Part shown: positions 51,414 to 59,852 of the stretch, piece by piece
Layout of the letters: each line of letters opens with the position of its first letter
Position numbering within the stretch: position 1 is the stretch's first letter
Assembly: GCA_964601225.1 (NCBI GenBank)
Contig: CAZRMM010000001.1
Span: 186,001-250,000 of the forward strand
Direction: 5' to 3'
Origin: CAYRGC01 sp964601225
GTDB taxonomy: Bacteria > Patescibacteriota > Gracilibacteria > Peribacterales > Peribacteraceae
Length of the DNA stretch: 64,000 bases
The notes under the pieces: model-generated
What the model saw: only the letters and a program-made list of their open reading frames with translations
Told to the model about the DNA's origin: nothing
The model's database searches: none
Program-made: the position numbers and the translations under genes

Positions 51414-52679
51414 ATGCCTCAAATTTCCGAACCGAAGAAACTCTCCCAGTCTCGCACGCAGTTCACCGTGACCTTCACGATGGAAGAGACTCTTGCCGCG
51501 GAAGGAAAAACCATCGCTCGCGTTGGTCAATCGGTGCGGATCGACGGTTTTCGTCCTGGAAAGGCCCCGGCAGAGGAAGTACGAAAACGGGTTCCCGCAG
51601 AAGCGCTTCTTGAAGAAACCGTGCGAGACGTCCTTCCGGGCGTGTTCCAGACGTTGTTTGGCAGCAACAAAGTCTCACCCGTGATTCCACCGAAGGTCGA
51701 TGTGCAGCAAAAAGCACCTCTCACGATCGTCGTCATCGCCACCGAGCGTCCCGAGGTGAAGGTGAAGGGCGCGGAGAAGATCAAGATCGCCAAAAAAGAG
51801 CCTTCTTTCGACGAGAAGGATGTCACGCGCATGCTCGACTACCTGCAGAGCCAATACCGTACCTTCACGCCCGCCGACCGCGCCGCGAAGAGCGGCGATC
51901 AGGTGACGCTGGATTTCGTCGGTACCGATAAGGAAGGCAAGGAAGTCGGAGGAACGCGCGCGACCGATTACCAGGTGGTCCTCGGCAGCGAATCGCTCAT
52001 TCCGGGCTTCGAGAAAAACCTCGAGGGCCTCGCGAAAGGCGATCAAAAGAGCTTCACGCTCACGTTCCCGAAGGATTACCACGCCGAGCAGCTGCGCGAC
52101 AAACCCGTCACCTTCGCCGTGACGATCAAGGCGATTGCCGAGGTGCACACGCCCGCGATGACCGACGCCTTCGTGAAAGAGCACAGCCTCGGCGAATCGC
52201 TTGAGGATCTCAAGAAGAAGATTCGCGAGTCGATGCGCGCGCAGGAGGAACAGAGCGATCGACAGCGCCGCGAGAACGAACTCTTCGACGCCATCCTCAA
52301 GGCCACGACGATCGATCTCGGCGACGAGATACTTTCTCATGAGGAACGCCAAATGTTCGCCGAAATCGAGCGTCAGCTCACCGAGAGCAACCAGTCTTTC
52401 GAGGAGTGGATGAAGCGCACCAAGCGCACGCCTGAGAGCCTCCAGAAGGAACTCCGCGACGAGGCGAAGAAGCGCCTCACGCTCCGCTTCGCGATCGAAC
52501 AACTCCTCAAGGACAAGCAGATCGAAGTGTCCGACGACGAGGTGCAAAAGAGCCTGACGGAGATCCAGGCCTCCATGCCCGAGAAGCGCCCGGCTCCCGC
52601 GAAGGGCTCCGAGGAATTCGAGGAGCTTCGCTGGCGCAAGCGCGTGGAGAAGCTCGTGGAGACGATGCTCGCGGCCTGA
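51414..52679 (+). CDS. tig: Trigger factor
   Basis: A 421-residue ribosome-associated chaperone. The ribosome-binding signature IDGFRPGKAPAEEVRKR is near residue 45; a FKBP-type PPIase domain follows (SGDQVTLDFVGTDKEGKEVG, then LIPGFEKNLEGLAKGDQ); the helical C-terminal arms complete it. Pairing with secF makes sense since both handle nascent or exported chains. TACACT (51379-51384) leaves a leader of about 23 nt ending in GCTCTCCC. Confidence 0.95.
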   Translation: MPQISEPKKLSQSRTQFTVTFTMEETLAAEGKTIARVGQSVRIDGFRPGKAPAEEVRKRVPAEALLEETVRDVLPGVFQTLFGSNKVSPVIPPKVDVQQKAPLTIVVIATERPEVKVKGAEKIKIAKKEPSFDEKDVTRMLDYLQSQYRTFTPADRAAKSGDQVTLDFVGTDKEGKEVGGTRATDYQVVLGSESLIPGFEKNLEGLAKGDQKSFTLTFPKDYHAEQLRDKPVTFAVTIKAIAEVHTPAMTDAFVKEHSLGESLEDLKKKIRESMRAQEEQSDRQRRENELFDAILKATTIDLGDEILSHEERQMFAEIERQLTESNQSFEEWMKRTKRTPESLQKELRDEAKKRLTLRFAIEQLLKDKQIEVSDDEVQKSLTEIQASMPEKRPAPAKGSEEFEELRWRKRVEKLVETMLAA

Positions 52680-52695
52680 TCTCCGAGCGGCGTCG

Positions 52696-54597
52696 TCAGT
52701 CCTTCGCGTTGATCCACTTCACCCCCACGCGTCGCTCGGGATTGCCGCGCAAAGCCTGCTTGCACTTGTGCGTGTGCACGACCACGTCGCCGCCGCGCGT
52801 GACGATGCCGAGGATGCGCGGTTTGTCGGCAACCGTCGGCGCGCAGCACTTTGCGAAGCGAATGGGCATGGAGAGTCCGCCCTCGATCTGAATGATCGCG
52901 TCCTTGCGCTGCAGGCGAATGCGAGGCGCAGGTTTTGTTTCGAGGGGAAATGACGCTCGCAGGAGATCAAACTGCCGAAGAAGAGGGCCGATTTTTTCCG
53001 ATCCCTGACCCAACTTCATCAGGAGATCTTCACGCTGAGCGTGCGTGAGCGGCTCGCCGTTCTGAAGACGCAGAATCGAAAGATCGCTGTCGAGCACGGG
53101 AAGATGGCGCTTCTTCAACTCTTCATTGATCAGTTGCTTGCCGGCAACGATGTATTCCGTGCGATGTGCGGTGTGCAGGTACCGCTTGAGTCGCGTGCGC
53201 GACGAGGCCATTTTTACCAATTGAAGCCATTCACTCGACGGCTGGGGCGTTCGATGGGTGAGGATTTCGACCACGTCCCCGTTCTCAAGCTCATACGTGA
53301 GAGGCACAATGGAACCGTTCACGCGTGCGGCGCGGAACGTGATACCCAAGGTGCTGTGGATCTGGAAGGCGAAGTCGAGCGGCGTGGCGCCCTCCGGCAG
53401 CTCCACCACGTCCCCTTTTGGCGTGAGGACGTAAATATGATCGACCAGAACGGGCTTCGCTCCTTCGGCTGAAAGCAATTGCTGCGACGAGAGCATCTGC
53501 TGCAGCTGCACGCGCTGCATGCTTTGGCGCGTGGATCCGCCCTCCTTGTAGCTCCAGTGCGCGGCAATGCCGTACTCCGCCTCACGATGCATCTGCGGCG
53601 TACGGATCTGCACCTCCGCAAACAATTCTTCCGGAACGCCGGGCACGCGTGCGATGGTCGTGTGAAGACTCTGGTATCCGTTCGGTTTGGGAAACGCGAT
53701 GTAATCCTTGAAGCGATTCGGGACCGGTCGACCCATGCGATGCAAGTGTCCGAGCACGCGATAGCAATCGTCCACCGTGGGCACGACCACGCGAAGGGCG
53801 AAGAGATCGTTCAATCCTTCAATGGATGACAATCCCTTGCTCCGCATTTTGGCAAAAATGCTGTAGTGCTGCTTCTGGCGACCTGAAACTGAGGCCTGGA
53901 CACCCGCTTCTCGCAACGACTTTTCCAACTCCCTCGCGGCGAGAGGCAGGAAATCGCCGTGTCGCCGATGAAGCACGTCGATTTGCTCCGCGATGCGTTC
54001 CGCGTCGCTCGGATACATCACGGGGAACGCAAGCAACTCGAGACGCTGCTTGAGAGAGTGGATGCCGAGACGCGCAGCTACCGGCGCAAAGAGTGCAAGC
54101 ACATCGCGGCAAAGCGCACGGCGGTCCGCCCCGGACATCTTCGTTAGATTCTCGAGCAAAAAGGACCGGTCGCAGAGCACGGTCAAAAGCACCCGCATGT
54201 CATCCGATACGGAGAGGAGCATGAGGCGGACGTCTTCAATGGAACGTCGACGGGAACGCATGCTGACATGCGACACGAGATGAATACCGCTAACGAGCGA
54301 GCGAACGCCGACGCCAAATTCTTCTTCCAGCTCCGTCAGGGTCGTTGCATGGAGTTCCAGGGCATGCTGGAGGAGACAGGCGATCACCGCGTCATCGTCG
54401 GGTTCAAACGGCTGCAATGACCGAAGAACGCCAATCACATGCTCCCGCAGGCTCATGCCCGCCCAATGCAAGTGACCCCCGTACCATTGGCGCGCGAGAT
54501 TCCATGCCTTCCCCACGCGGTCTCCGCGCGCACTCAGAATGGCATCATCAAGGACGGTTTTTGACGAAGCCGCAGCGGTAAGGATTGGCGCATCCAT
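52696..54597 (-). CDS. RelA/SpoT homologue, (p)ppGpp synthetase with degenerate hydrolase domain
   Basis: A 633-residue long RSH protein. In the N-terminal HD domain the canonical LLHD-V-V-E motif reads CLLQHALE, so the His-Asp metal pair is lost and hydrolysis is unlikely. The synthetase domain is intact: GRQKQHYSIFAKM, LNDLFALRVV, YRVLGHLHRMG and KDYIAFPKPNGYQSLHTT. A TGS domain (VLTPKGDVVELPEGATPLDF) and a Cys-containing C-terminal domain (RFAKCCAP, HTHKCKQAL) follow; a separate ACT domain is not evident. Start 10 nt after TACACT (54613-54608). It converges on tig. Confidence 0.93.
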   Translation of the reverse strand: MDAPILTAAASSKTVLDDAILSARGDRVGKAWNLARQWYGGHLHWAGMSLREHVIGVLRSLQPFEPDDDAVIACLLQHALELHATTLTELEEEFGVGVRSLVSGIHLVSHVSMRSRRRSIEDVRLMLLSVSDDMRVLLTVLCDRSFLLENLTKMSGADRRALCRDVLALFAPVAARLGIHSLKQRLELLAFPVMYPSDAERIAEQIDVLHRRHGDFLPLAARELEKSLREAGVQASVSGRQKQHYSIFAKMRSKGLSSIEGLNDLFALRVVVPTVDDCYRVLGHLHRMGRPVPNRFKDYIAFPKPNGYQSLHTTIARVPGVPEELFAEVQIRTPQMHREAEYGIAAHWSYKEGGSTRQSMQRVQLQQMLSSQQLLSAEGAKPVLVDHIYVLTPKGDVVELPEGATPLDFAFQIHSTLGITFRAARVNGSIVPLTYELENGDVVEILTHRTPQPSSEWLQLVKMASSRTRLKRYLHTAHRTEYIVAGKQLINEELKKRHLPVLDSDLSILRLQNGEPLTHAQREDLLMKLGQGSEKIGPLLRQFDLLRASFPLETKPAPRIRLQRKDAIIQIEGGLSMPIRFAKCCAPTVADKPRILGIVTRGGDVVVHTHKCKQALRGNPERRVGVKWINAKD

Positions 54598-54710
54598 CGG
54601 AGCCCACAGTGTACGCCTGCCGGACCGCTCAAACGAGAAAAAGGAGTGCCGATCGACCAAGTCGGCTCGCGGCTCAGGAAAGCCGATTGTTCTGGATGAG
54701 TCAGAATCTG

Positions 54711-54881
54711 TTGACACGGACCGTTTCCTGAGTAGACTTTCCCAGTCCGAAGACCGAGGGCACAAGGCCGCAGGCCGAAATAAGCCCCTCCGAGGAATAC
54801 AGCATCGGTCACTCGGCCCCGGCTTGGTGCTTCGTGCCGTGTTCCTCGCTGGTCTCCCGGACACTAAAAGGGAGACCTTTT
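54711..54881 (+). promoter_or_regulatory. Promoter and L10 leader with attenuator-like hairpin
   Basis: TTGACA (54711-54716), 16 nt, TAGACT (54733-54738) is a strong promoter. The following ~110 nt before rplJ are rich in stems, as expected for the L10 leader where the L10-L12 complex represses its own mRNA. GGTCTCCC (54851-54858) pairs with GGGAGACC (54870-54877), followed by TTTT, and may be an attenuator. Between it and rplJ is a stretch of GC-rich repeat-like sequence with no clear role. Confidence 0.7.
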
Positions 54882-54974
54882 GGTTATTCCTCGCCAGGCT
54901 CGGAATGACAATCTCGAGCTCGCATCCAGGAATGAGCAATAAGCAATCAGTAATTCCCCTGTTCCCCCCGTCCC

Positions 54975-55517
54975 ATGGCAGTCACACGCGAAGAAAAGAA
55001 GGTTCAGCTCGCTGAACTCGTCGAAAAAATCGGCAAGGCTCAGTCTGTTATCTTCACGCAATACATCGGCCTCACGGTCGGCGACATCACGAAGCTCCGT
55101 CGCGAAGTCCGTGCCGCAGGCGCCGAGATGAAGGTCGCCAAAAAGACCCTTATTCGTCTCGCAAGCAAGGAAAAGGGCTTTCCCGTCATGGATGATAAAG
55201 ATCTTCCCGGCCCCATCGCTTGTATTTTCAGCTATAACGACCCGGTCGCCGGAGCACAGGCTGCTCATAAGTTCGCTAAGGACTTTAAGCAGGTCTCGTT
55301 CGTCGGCGGTCTCTTTGAGGGCAAGCTGCTTTCGAAGACCGAGGCCGTTACCCTCGCCACCATCCCGTCCAGGCAGGTCCTGCTTGGTACGTTCGCGGGC
55401 ATGATCCGCTCCCCCCTCGTCTCTTTCGCTTCGATGTGCTCGTCTCCGCTCTCGGGCTTTGCCCGGGGACTCGCGGAACTCGCCAAGAAGAAGGAGAGCG
55501 CACCCGCAGCGGCGTAA
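54975..55517 (+). CDS. rplJ: 50S ribosomal protein L10
   Basis: A 180-residue stalk-base protein that binds 23S rRNA and L7/L12 dimers. TREEKKVQLAELVEKIGKAQ and FTQYIGLTVGDITKLRREVR are typical N-terminal segments; a C-terminal helical tail (LARGLAELAKKKES-like) binds L7/L12. The ATG follows TTCCCCCCGTCCC with no Shine-Dalgarno sequence although the gene is presumably highly expressed. Confidence 0.96.
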   Translation: MAVTREEKKVQLAELVEKIGKAQSVIFTQYIGLTVGDITKLRREVRAAGAEMKVAKKTLIRLASKEKGFPVMDDKDLPGPIACIFSYNDPVAGAQAAHKFAKDFKQVSFVGGLFEGKLLSKTEAVTLATIPSRQVLLGTFAGMIRSPLVSFASMCSSPLSGFARGLAELAKKKESAPAAA

Positions 55518-55559
55518 CAGACTGCTATTTATCCACCTCTTTTTTTCTCCCCCACTCCC

Positions 55560-55958
55560 ATGGCCGACGCCATCACCCTCAACGCCGAAGAGCAGGCTGT
55601 CATCTCCGCTCTCGAGAAGCTGAACGTTATCCAGCTGAACAACGTCGTGAAGTACATGGAGCAGACGTACGGCATCTCCGCCGCCGCTCCGGTCGCCGTT
55701 GCCGCTGCTCCCGCAGCCGGTGGCGCCGCCCCCGCCGGTGAGGAGAAGTCCTCCTACAACGTCGAGCTCACCGATGCCGGCGCCCAGAAGATCGGCGTGA
55801 TCAAGGCGGTCCGCGAGCTCACCGGTCTCGGCCTCGGCGAGGCCAAGGCCCTCGTCGACGGCGCTCCGAAGATGGTCAAGGAGAACGTCGCCAAGGACGA
55901 TGCCGAGAAGATGAAGAAGACCCTCGAGGCCGCCGGCGCGAAGGTGACCTTGAAGTAA
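55560..55958 (+). CDS. rplL: 50S ribosomal protein L7/L12
   Basis: A 132-residue stalk protein that recruits translation GTPases. The N-terminal dimerisation region (EEQAVISALEKLNVIQLNNV), an Ala/Pro/Gly hinge, and the C-terminal domain (IGVIKAVRELTGLGLGEAKA, then LVDGAPKMVKENVAKDDAEK) are normal. It is 42 nt after rplJ and ends in a terminator. Its codon choice is the most biased in the window, as expected for high expression. Confidence 0.98.
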   Translation: MADAITLNAEEQAVISALEKLNVIQLNNVVKYMEQTYGISAAAPVAVAAAPAAGGAAPAGEEKSSYNVELTDAGAQKIGVIKAVRELTGLGLGEAKALVDGAPKMVKENVAKDDAEKMKKTLEAAGAKVTLK

Positions 55959-55977
55959 TTCCTCCTCTCGATTCCGG

Positions 55978-56007
55978 AAAGCCGGGGACGACCTCCTCGG
56001 CTTTTTT
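55978..56007 (+). terminator. Rho-independent terminator of rplJ-rplL
   Basis: AAAGCCG (55978-55984) pairs with CGGCTTT (55998-56004), inner GG/CC extension, then a T-run. Confidence 0.88.
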
Positions 56008-56042
56008 GGCTTTCATAAGCTACGGATTTAGCCTTTTATTCA

Positions 56043-56154
56043 TTGACTTTCGGCCCGTTTACCCTATAATTCCCGCAGCAAGTCCTTCAACCTGATTCGT
56101 TCTACGACATCGTGAGAGAAGGTTACTGCGATTTATTTCCTTCTTCTCATCCGT
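56043..56154 (+). promoter_or_regulatory. Strong promoter and ~78-nt leader of the zinc-ribbon gene
   Basis: TTGACT (56043-56048), 16 nt, TATAAT (56065-56070). The leader contains GAGAGAAGG complementary to CCTTCTTCTC just before the ATG (56155), so the start region could be folded into a hairpin. A long leader with a near-consensus promoter stands out against the mostly leaderless neighbours. Confidence 0.7.
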
Positions 56155-56445
56155 ATGCCGGATCAGCAGATCACCTGCCGCGATTGCGGAGCAACGTTCG
56201 CGTTCTCCGAAGGCGAGCAGGAATTTTACGCCTCCCGTGGCCTCGCTTCCCCCCAGCGCTGCAAAGCTTGCCGCGCCAACAGGAAGAACGACCGCATGGG
56301 ACCCAAGCAGATGCACCCCGCCACGTGCGGTAAGTGCGGCGCCGCTTGCGAGGTACCGTTCAAGCCCCGTCCCGTCGAGGAGGGTGGCCGCCCGGTTCTC
56401 TGCAAGGCCTGCTTCGATGCCGAGCGTGGCTCGCGCATGTCGTAA
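56155..56445 (+). CDS. Double zinc-ribbon protein
   Basis: A 96-residue protein with two zinc-binding units. The first, CRDCGATFAFSEGEQEFYAS then RCKACRANRK, matches the zf-trcl type ribbon; the second, CGKCGAACEVPFKPRP then VLCKACF, matches the CxxCG-x-VPF-x-CxxC type. Proteins joining the two are common in CPR and Chloroflexi; the function is unknown but nucleic-acid binding is likely. Strong promoter and terminator suggest high, independent expression. Confidence 0.88.
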   Translation: MPDQQITCRDCGATFAFSEGEQEFYASRGLASPQRCKACRANRKNDRMGPKQMHPATCGKCGAACEVPFKPRPVEEGGRPVLCKACFDAERGSRMS

Positions 56446-56474
56446 GGTTGAGGGCTTCCCCCTCTGCTACGAGA

Positions 56475-56502
56475 AACGCCGGAGCAATCCGGCGTTTTTT
56501 TT
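56475..56502 (+). terminator. Rho-independent terminator
   Basis: AACGCCGGA (56475-56483), loop GCAA, TCCGGCGTT (56488-56496) and a T-run: a perfect stem with a GNRA loop. Confidence 0.92.
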
Positions 56503-56518
56503 GTGCCTCCCCCGCCAC

Positions 56519-56580
56519 TGCGAGTCACGGGCTGCGAGAATCGAAAAAGAATGGCCCCGTAACTCGCAGCCCGCAACCCG
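56519..56580. repeat. GCGAGTCACGGGCTGCGAG hairpin island
   Basis: Left arm 56519-56538 (TGCGAGTCACGGGCTGCGAG) and right arm 56559-56580 (GTAACTCGCAGCCCGC and on) are complementary and use the same words as 15085-15157. It lies upstream of the LCP gene. Confidence 0.65.
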
Positions 56581-56646
56581 AAACCCCTTTCGTCAACGAT
56601 AGAACTCTCCTCAGACGGCTGCGACGAGCGTACACTGCCCCGGTCC

Positions 56647-58245
56647 ATGAGTTTCACGACGCGAAAGCTCCGCGGCGATTCCCCATCCGTGCCGGAAAAG
56701 GTGCTCAAGGCGGCACCGAAAATTCTCCGTGTCGGCGCAATAGTCACGGGCCTTCTCGGTCTTTCCCGAAAAGTGGAGGCCGAAAAAAAGGCGGAGGCGC
56801 GGCGCAGTCGTATTTTGAAGAACCTGACCGTCATCCTTATCGGTACGCTCGTTGCCGTCGTACTGTTGGCAGGCACGGTGAAGGCTCTCGTGGCCCTGCG
56901 CATTCTTACTCCTGGAACCCTCTATTCGGTTGCCGGGACCGATCTGCCCGTGGACGACGACGGATTTACCAACCTGCTCCTGCTCGGAGCGGGCGACGCC
57001 GCGCACGACGGAACGGACCTGACGGATACCATCATGGTAGCCAGTCTCGATCGCCGTACGCGGAGCAGCCTTCTGCTCTCCATTCCCCGCGATCTCTACG
57101 TGACGAAAAGCGATAAGATGGGAACGGGACGCATCAATGAGCTCTATCGCAATTACAAGTACTATCTGAAAAGAACGAAGAAAGCGACAACCGAAGAGGC
57201 GTCGAAGGAAGCCATGGAAGAACTTGCACGGGAAATCGGGAGGAAGATCGGTCTTCCGATTCACAGGGTCGCCAAGGTGGATTTCACCGCTTTCACGGAC
57301 GTTGTCGACGCTCTCGGCGGCATCGATGTTTTGGTAAAGCAAGATCTCGTCGATACGGAATATCCCAGCGGGGACAATGGCGGATACATCACCTTCTCCG
57401 TCAGCGCCGGGCTCCAGCATTTTGACGGTGAGACAGCCTTGAAATACGCACGCAGCCGCCACTCCACGAGCGATTTCGATCGCGGGCTTCGTCAGCATGA
57501 CCTCATTGAAGCCCTCGCGAAAAAAGCGCAGGAGGAAGGTGTCACTTCGAGTCCGGGCAAGATTCTCTCCATGCTGAAAATTCTCTCCGAGCACGTGGAA
57601 ACCACGATGACCGTGAGCGAGATGCTCGGCGCGGGAAAGCTCGCGCAATCGCTCGACCGGGAGAAAGTCGTGAGCATGGGCATTAACGACCGTTCGGGAC
57701 TTTATGAGCCTGGCGGCTTCATCGGAGCCGCTCCGCGTGAAATGTTCGGCGGCGCGGCGGTCATGCTTCCGATCAGCCCAAAAAGCGATTGGAGCGAGAT
57801 CCGCACGTTCGTGCACCTTCTGAAGCAGAATCGGGCGACGTATCTTTCAAAACCCAAAGTGGTCATCCTCAATGCGGGCGCTCCGAGCGGCGGAGCACGG
57901 GTACTCGCCAATGAACTTGGCCGCTACGGCTTCGTCGTGAGTGATATCGGAAATGCCACGGCCGACGGCAAAGCGCCGAAAGACGCGGAGAAGAGCGAGA
58001 CATCGATGATCGTTCCCGCCATGCCCGAAGATCGCGACCTTGTGCAGTTCTTTTCGAGTCTTCTCGATCTTCCCGCCGGCGATCTCCCCGAAACCCTGCC
58101 TCGTGATCTTCTCGGCCAGGTGACAATCATTCTCGGAAAAGACTACGCTTTCCGTCCGATGACGGAATTGGTCCCTCTGCCCCCCGAAGAAGAGCCGCCC
58201 ACGGACGATGCGACTTCCGGCTCGGGTGAGCTTACCGTCCCCTGA
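56647..58245 (+). CDS. LytR-CpsA-Psr (LCP) family glycopolymer ligase
   Basis: A 532-residue membrane enzyme that attaches lipid-linked glycopolymers to the cell wall. One membrane helix (VILIGTLVAVVLLAGTV) precedes the LCP domain: TDTIMVASLDRRTRSSLLLS, IPRDLYV with the substrate-binding Arg, VDFTAFTDVVDALGGIDV, and ALKYARSRHSTSDFDRGLRQ. The C-terminal part is a LytR_C domain (VVILNAGAPSGGARVLANEL). TACACT (56631-56636) is 10 nt before the ATG. Confidence 0.93.
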   Translation: MSFTTRKLRGDSPSVPEKVLKAAPKILRVGAIVTGLLGLSRKVEAEKKAEARRSRILKNLTVILIGTLVAVVLLAGTVKALVALRILTPGTLYSVAGTDLPVDDDGFTNLLLLGAGDAAHDGTDLTDTIMVASLDRRTRSSLLLSIPRDLYVTKSDKMGTGRINELYRNYKYYLKRTKKATTEEASKEAMEELAREIGRKIGLPIHRVAKVDFTAFTDVVDALGGIDVLVKQDLVDTEYPSGDNGGYITFSVSAGLQHFDGETALKYARSRHSTSDFDRGLRQHDLIEALAKKAQEEGVTSSPGKILSMLKILSEHVETTMTVSEMLGAGKLAQSLDREKVVSMGINDRSGLYEPGGFIGAAPREMFGGAAVMLPISPKSDWSEIRTFVHLLKQNRATYLSKPKVVILNAGAPSGGARVLANELGRYGFVVSDIGNATADGKAPKDAEKSETSMIVPAMPEDRDLVQFFSSLLDLPAGDLPETLPRDLLGQVTIILGKDYAFRPMTELVPLPPEEEPPTDDATSGSGELTVP

Positions 58246-58330
58246 TACCCGCCATGGGCGCAGCAAGCATGTGCGCCCGGATCCCATTGCCTTCTCCTTC
58301 CTTCTTACTTTCCTTCCCCACGCGAAGCGT

Positions 58331-59236
58331 ATGACGCCCCGGGAGATCATTGCGGAAGCGTGGGCTATCACGCAGCGCGAGAAGAGCCTGCGTCGCTGGG
58401 GCATTGCCTCTGCCTTTTTCGAGCTTCTCCTCAGTCTGAAGCTGCTCTCCTACCAGGTCTACTTCGGCTACGAATTCTTGCAGGGCCACCAGGGTGGCTT
58501 CTTCGACGTCGAAATCGAGATCTACAACCGCATGCCGCATTGGTTCTTCTGGACCTTCGTCATCACTTTCCTGGTGCTCTTCGTCGTCGAGCTTTTCTTC
58601 CCCCACCTCGCGCATGGCGCGGTGATCGGTCTCGCCGCCAAATCGCACCGCGGGGAAAAAGCGGACGGAGGGCTTGTTCTGGCTCTCTACAATTTCTTCG
58701 CTATCTTCGCCATCCATGAATTTTTCATTCTCGCGAGCTTCTCCACCACCGTCACGGCAGTATCGCTCGTCCTGCGCTACATCAGCGGGGATCTGCAGGT
58801 CCCGATCATTATGGGCATCGTTTTCTTGTGGCTCTTTTCGAACCTTCTCAAGTTCTTCTTCAATTTCGCACCGGACGCCGCCGTCATTAATAAGATGGGC
58901 ATCTTTGAGGCGCTGGGACTCAGCTTCAAGCTCATCGTGAGCTATCTCGGGAAGATCATGTTCCTCCTTCTCCTGCTGTTCGTGATCTCGCTTCGGATCC
59001 TCCTCAATGCCGCGGTAGTCCTCATCATTCCGGGAGTCGTCGTAGGAATCGCCATTTCTCTCACGTGGATTTTTTCCTCCACCGCGATCGCCTACACCAT
59101 CGCCGGTATCATCGGCGTCCTCCTTATCGCCGTCGCGAGCTATTTCTTCGGCATTCTCCACGTCTTCAAACAGACCGTTTGGACCATCACCTACATGGAA
59201 CTTCGCAAGAATAAAGACCTCGATTTGATCGGATAA
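58331..59236 (+). CDS. Multi-pass membrane protein of unknown function
   Basis: A 301-residue protein with about six membrane helices and a soluble N-terminal helix (TPREIIAEAWAITQREKSLR). The pattern resembles DUF4013-like or glycerophosphodiesterase-membrane-domain proteins, which are poorly understood. The start at 58331 follows a pyrimidine-rich stretch; upstream frames belong to the end of the LCP gene. Start choice is moderately certain. Confidence 0.7.
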   Translation: MTPREIIAEAWAITQREKSLRRWGIASAFFELLLSLKLLSYQVYFGYEFLQGHQGGFFDVEIEIYNRMPHWFFWTFVITFLVLFVVELFFPHLAHGAVIGLAAKSHRGEKADGGLVLALYNFFAIFAIHEFFILASFSTTVTAVSLVLRYISGDLQVPIIMGIVFLWLFSNLLKFFFNFAPDAAVINKMGIFEALGLSFKLIVSYLGKIMFLLLLLFVISLRILLNAAVVLIIPGVVVGIAISLTWIFSSTAIAYTIAGIIGVLLIAVASYFFGILHVFKQTVWTITYMELRKNKDLDLIG

Positions 59237-59271
59237 ATAAGCCAAAATCTCGATGAACGTGTCAAAAACAA

Positions 59272-59287
59272 TGGACGATCAAGTCCT
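59272..59287. promoter_or_regulatory. Possible second LexA-like site
   Basis: TGGACGATCAAGTCCT contains the half-site TGGACGATC of the perfect palindrome at lexA and an imperfect mirror half (GTCC), but with a 6-nt instead of 4-nt centre. It lies 12 nt before the next gene. The match may be chance. Confidence 0.35.
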
Positions 59288-59298
59288 ACGGGGGAAGG

Positions 59299-59769
59299 AT
59301 GTGCCCTATGCAGTCTCTCCCTATGACCCCTGAGCTGGATCTGCGCGTGTGTCATGGAGAGTGTCACAAATGCGAGCACAGCTACTACGTGCCTGCGATC
59401 CAAAAGATGCTCTGCACGAGGGCCGATGCCGTGAGTGCAAAAACACGGGAATTGATCGTGGGAAAGCATGCTGCGAGCGCACAGCAATACGCCGCTCCAA
59501 GGGTTGAGCTGCCCAAGTACGTCGATCACGAAGCCGCGCTGCTGCAAAAAGGCCAACTGACCTACGAGGAGTATGCCGCACGTTTGAACCGGATTGCGGG
59601 CTTCCAGTCCGTTGAATCCATTCAGCCATCCGCATCGCCGGAGGAAGAGCCCCCCGTACAGAGCACGGCGGAGCAAATCGTTCTTGCGACATACAGGAAC
59701 AGGGAAGAGGCTCTCTCGCCCGATACCCGAAATCGTGAAATGGCTGCCTCGGAAAGAAACGCCGCCTAA
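59299..59769 (+). CDS. Protein of unknown function upstream of lexA
   Basis: A 156-residue protein. Near the N-terminus there is a Cys cluster, CHGECHKCEH, with one more Cys downstream (MLCTRAD), which could bind a metal. The rest is helical (LTYEEYAARLNRIAGF) with an acidic disordered tail. ATG at 59299 or 59308; GGAAGG before the second resembles a weak Shine-Dalgarno site. The possible LexA-like site upstream hints at damage control; that is inference. Confidence 0.55.
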   Translation: MCPMQSLPMTPELDLRVCHGECHKCEHSYYVPAIQKMLCTRADAVSAKTRELIVGKHAASAQQYAAPRVELPKYVDHEAALLQKGQLTYEEYAARLNRIAGFQSVESIQPSASPEEEPPVQSTAEQIVLATYRNREEALSPDTRNREMAASERNAA

Positions 59770-59796
59770 AACGACACATCACCGAAAAAGGGAAAG

Positions 59797-59826
59797 TTGA
59801 CAGTGGACGATCGTCCACCTTACCAT
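59797..59826 (+). promoter_or_regulatory. lexA promoter with a perfect palindromic operator in the spacer
   Basis: TTGACA (59797-59802) and TACCAT (59821-59826) are 18 nt apart. The spacer begins with GTGGACGATCGTCCAC (59803-59818), a perfect 16-bp palindrome. A repressor bound there would block the polymerase, so this is most likely the LexA box and lexA is autoregulated. Confidence 0.82.
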
Positions 59827-59852
59827 GGTGCACGCTCGTCCCCCACATCAGC

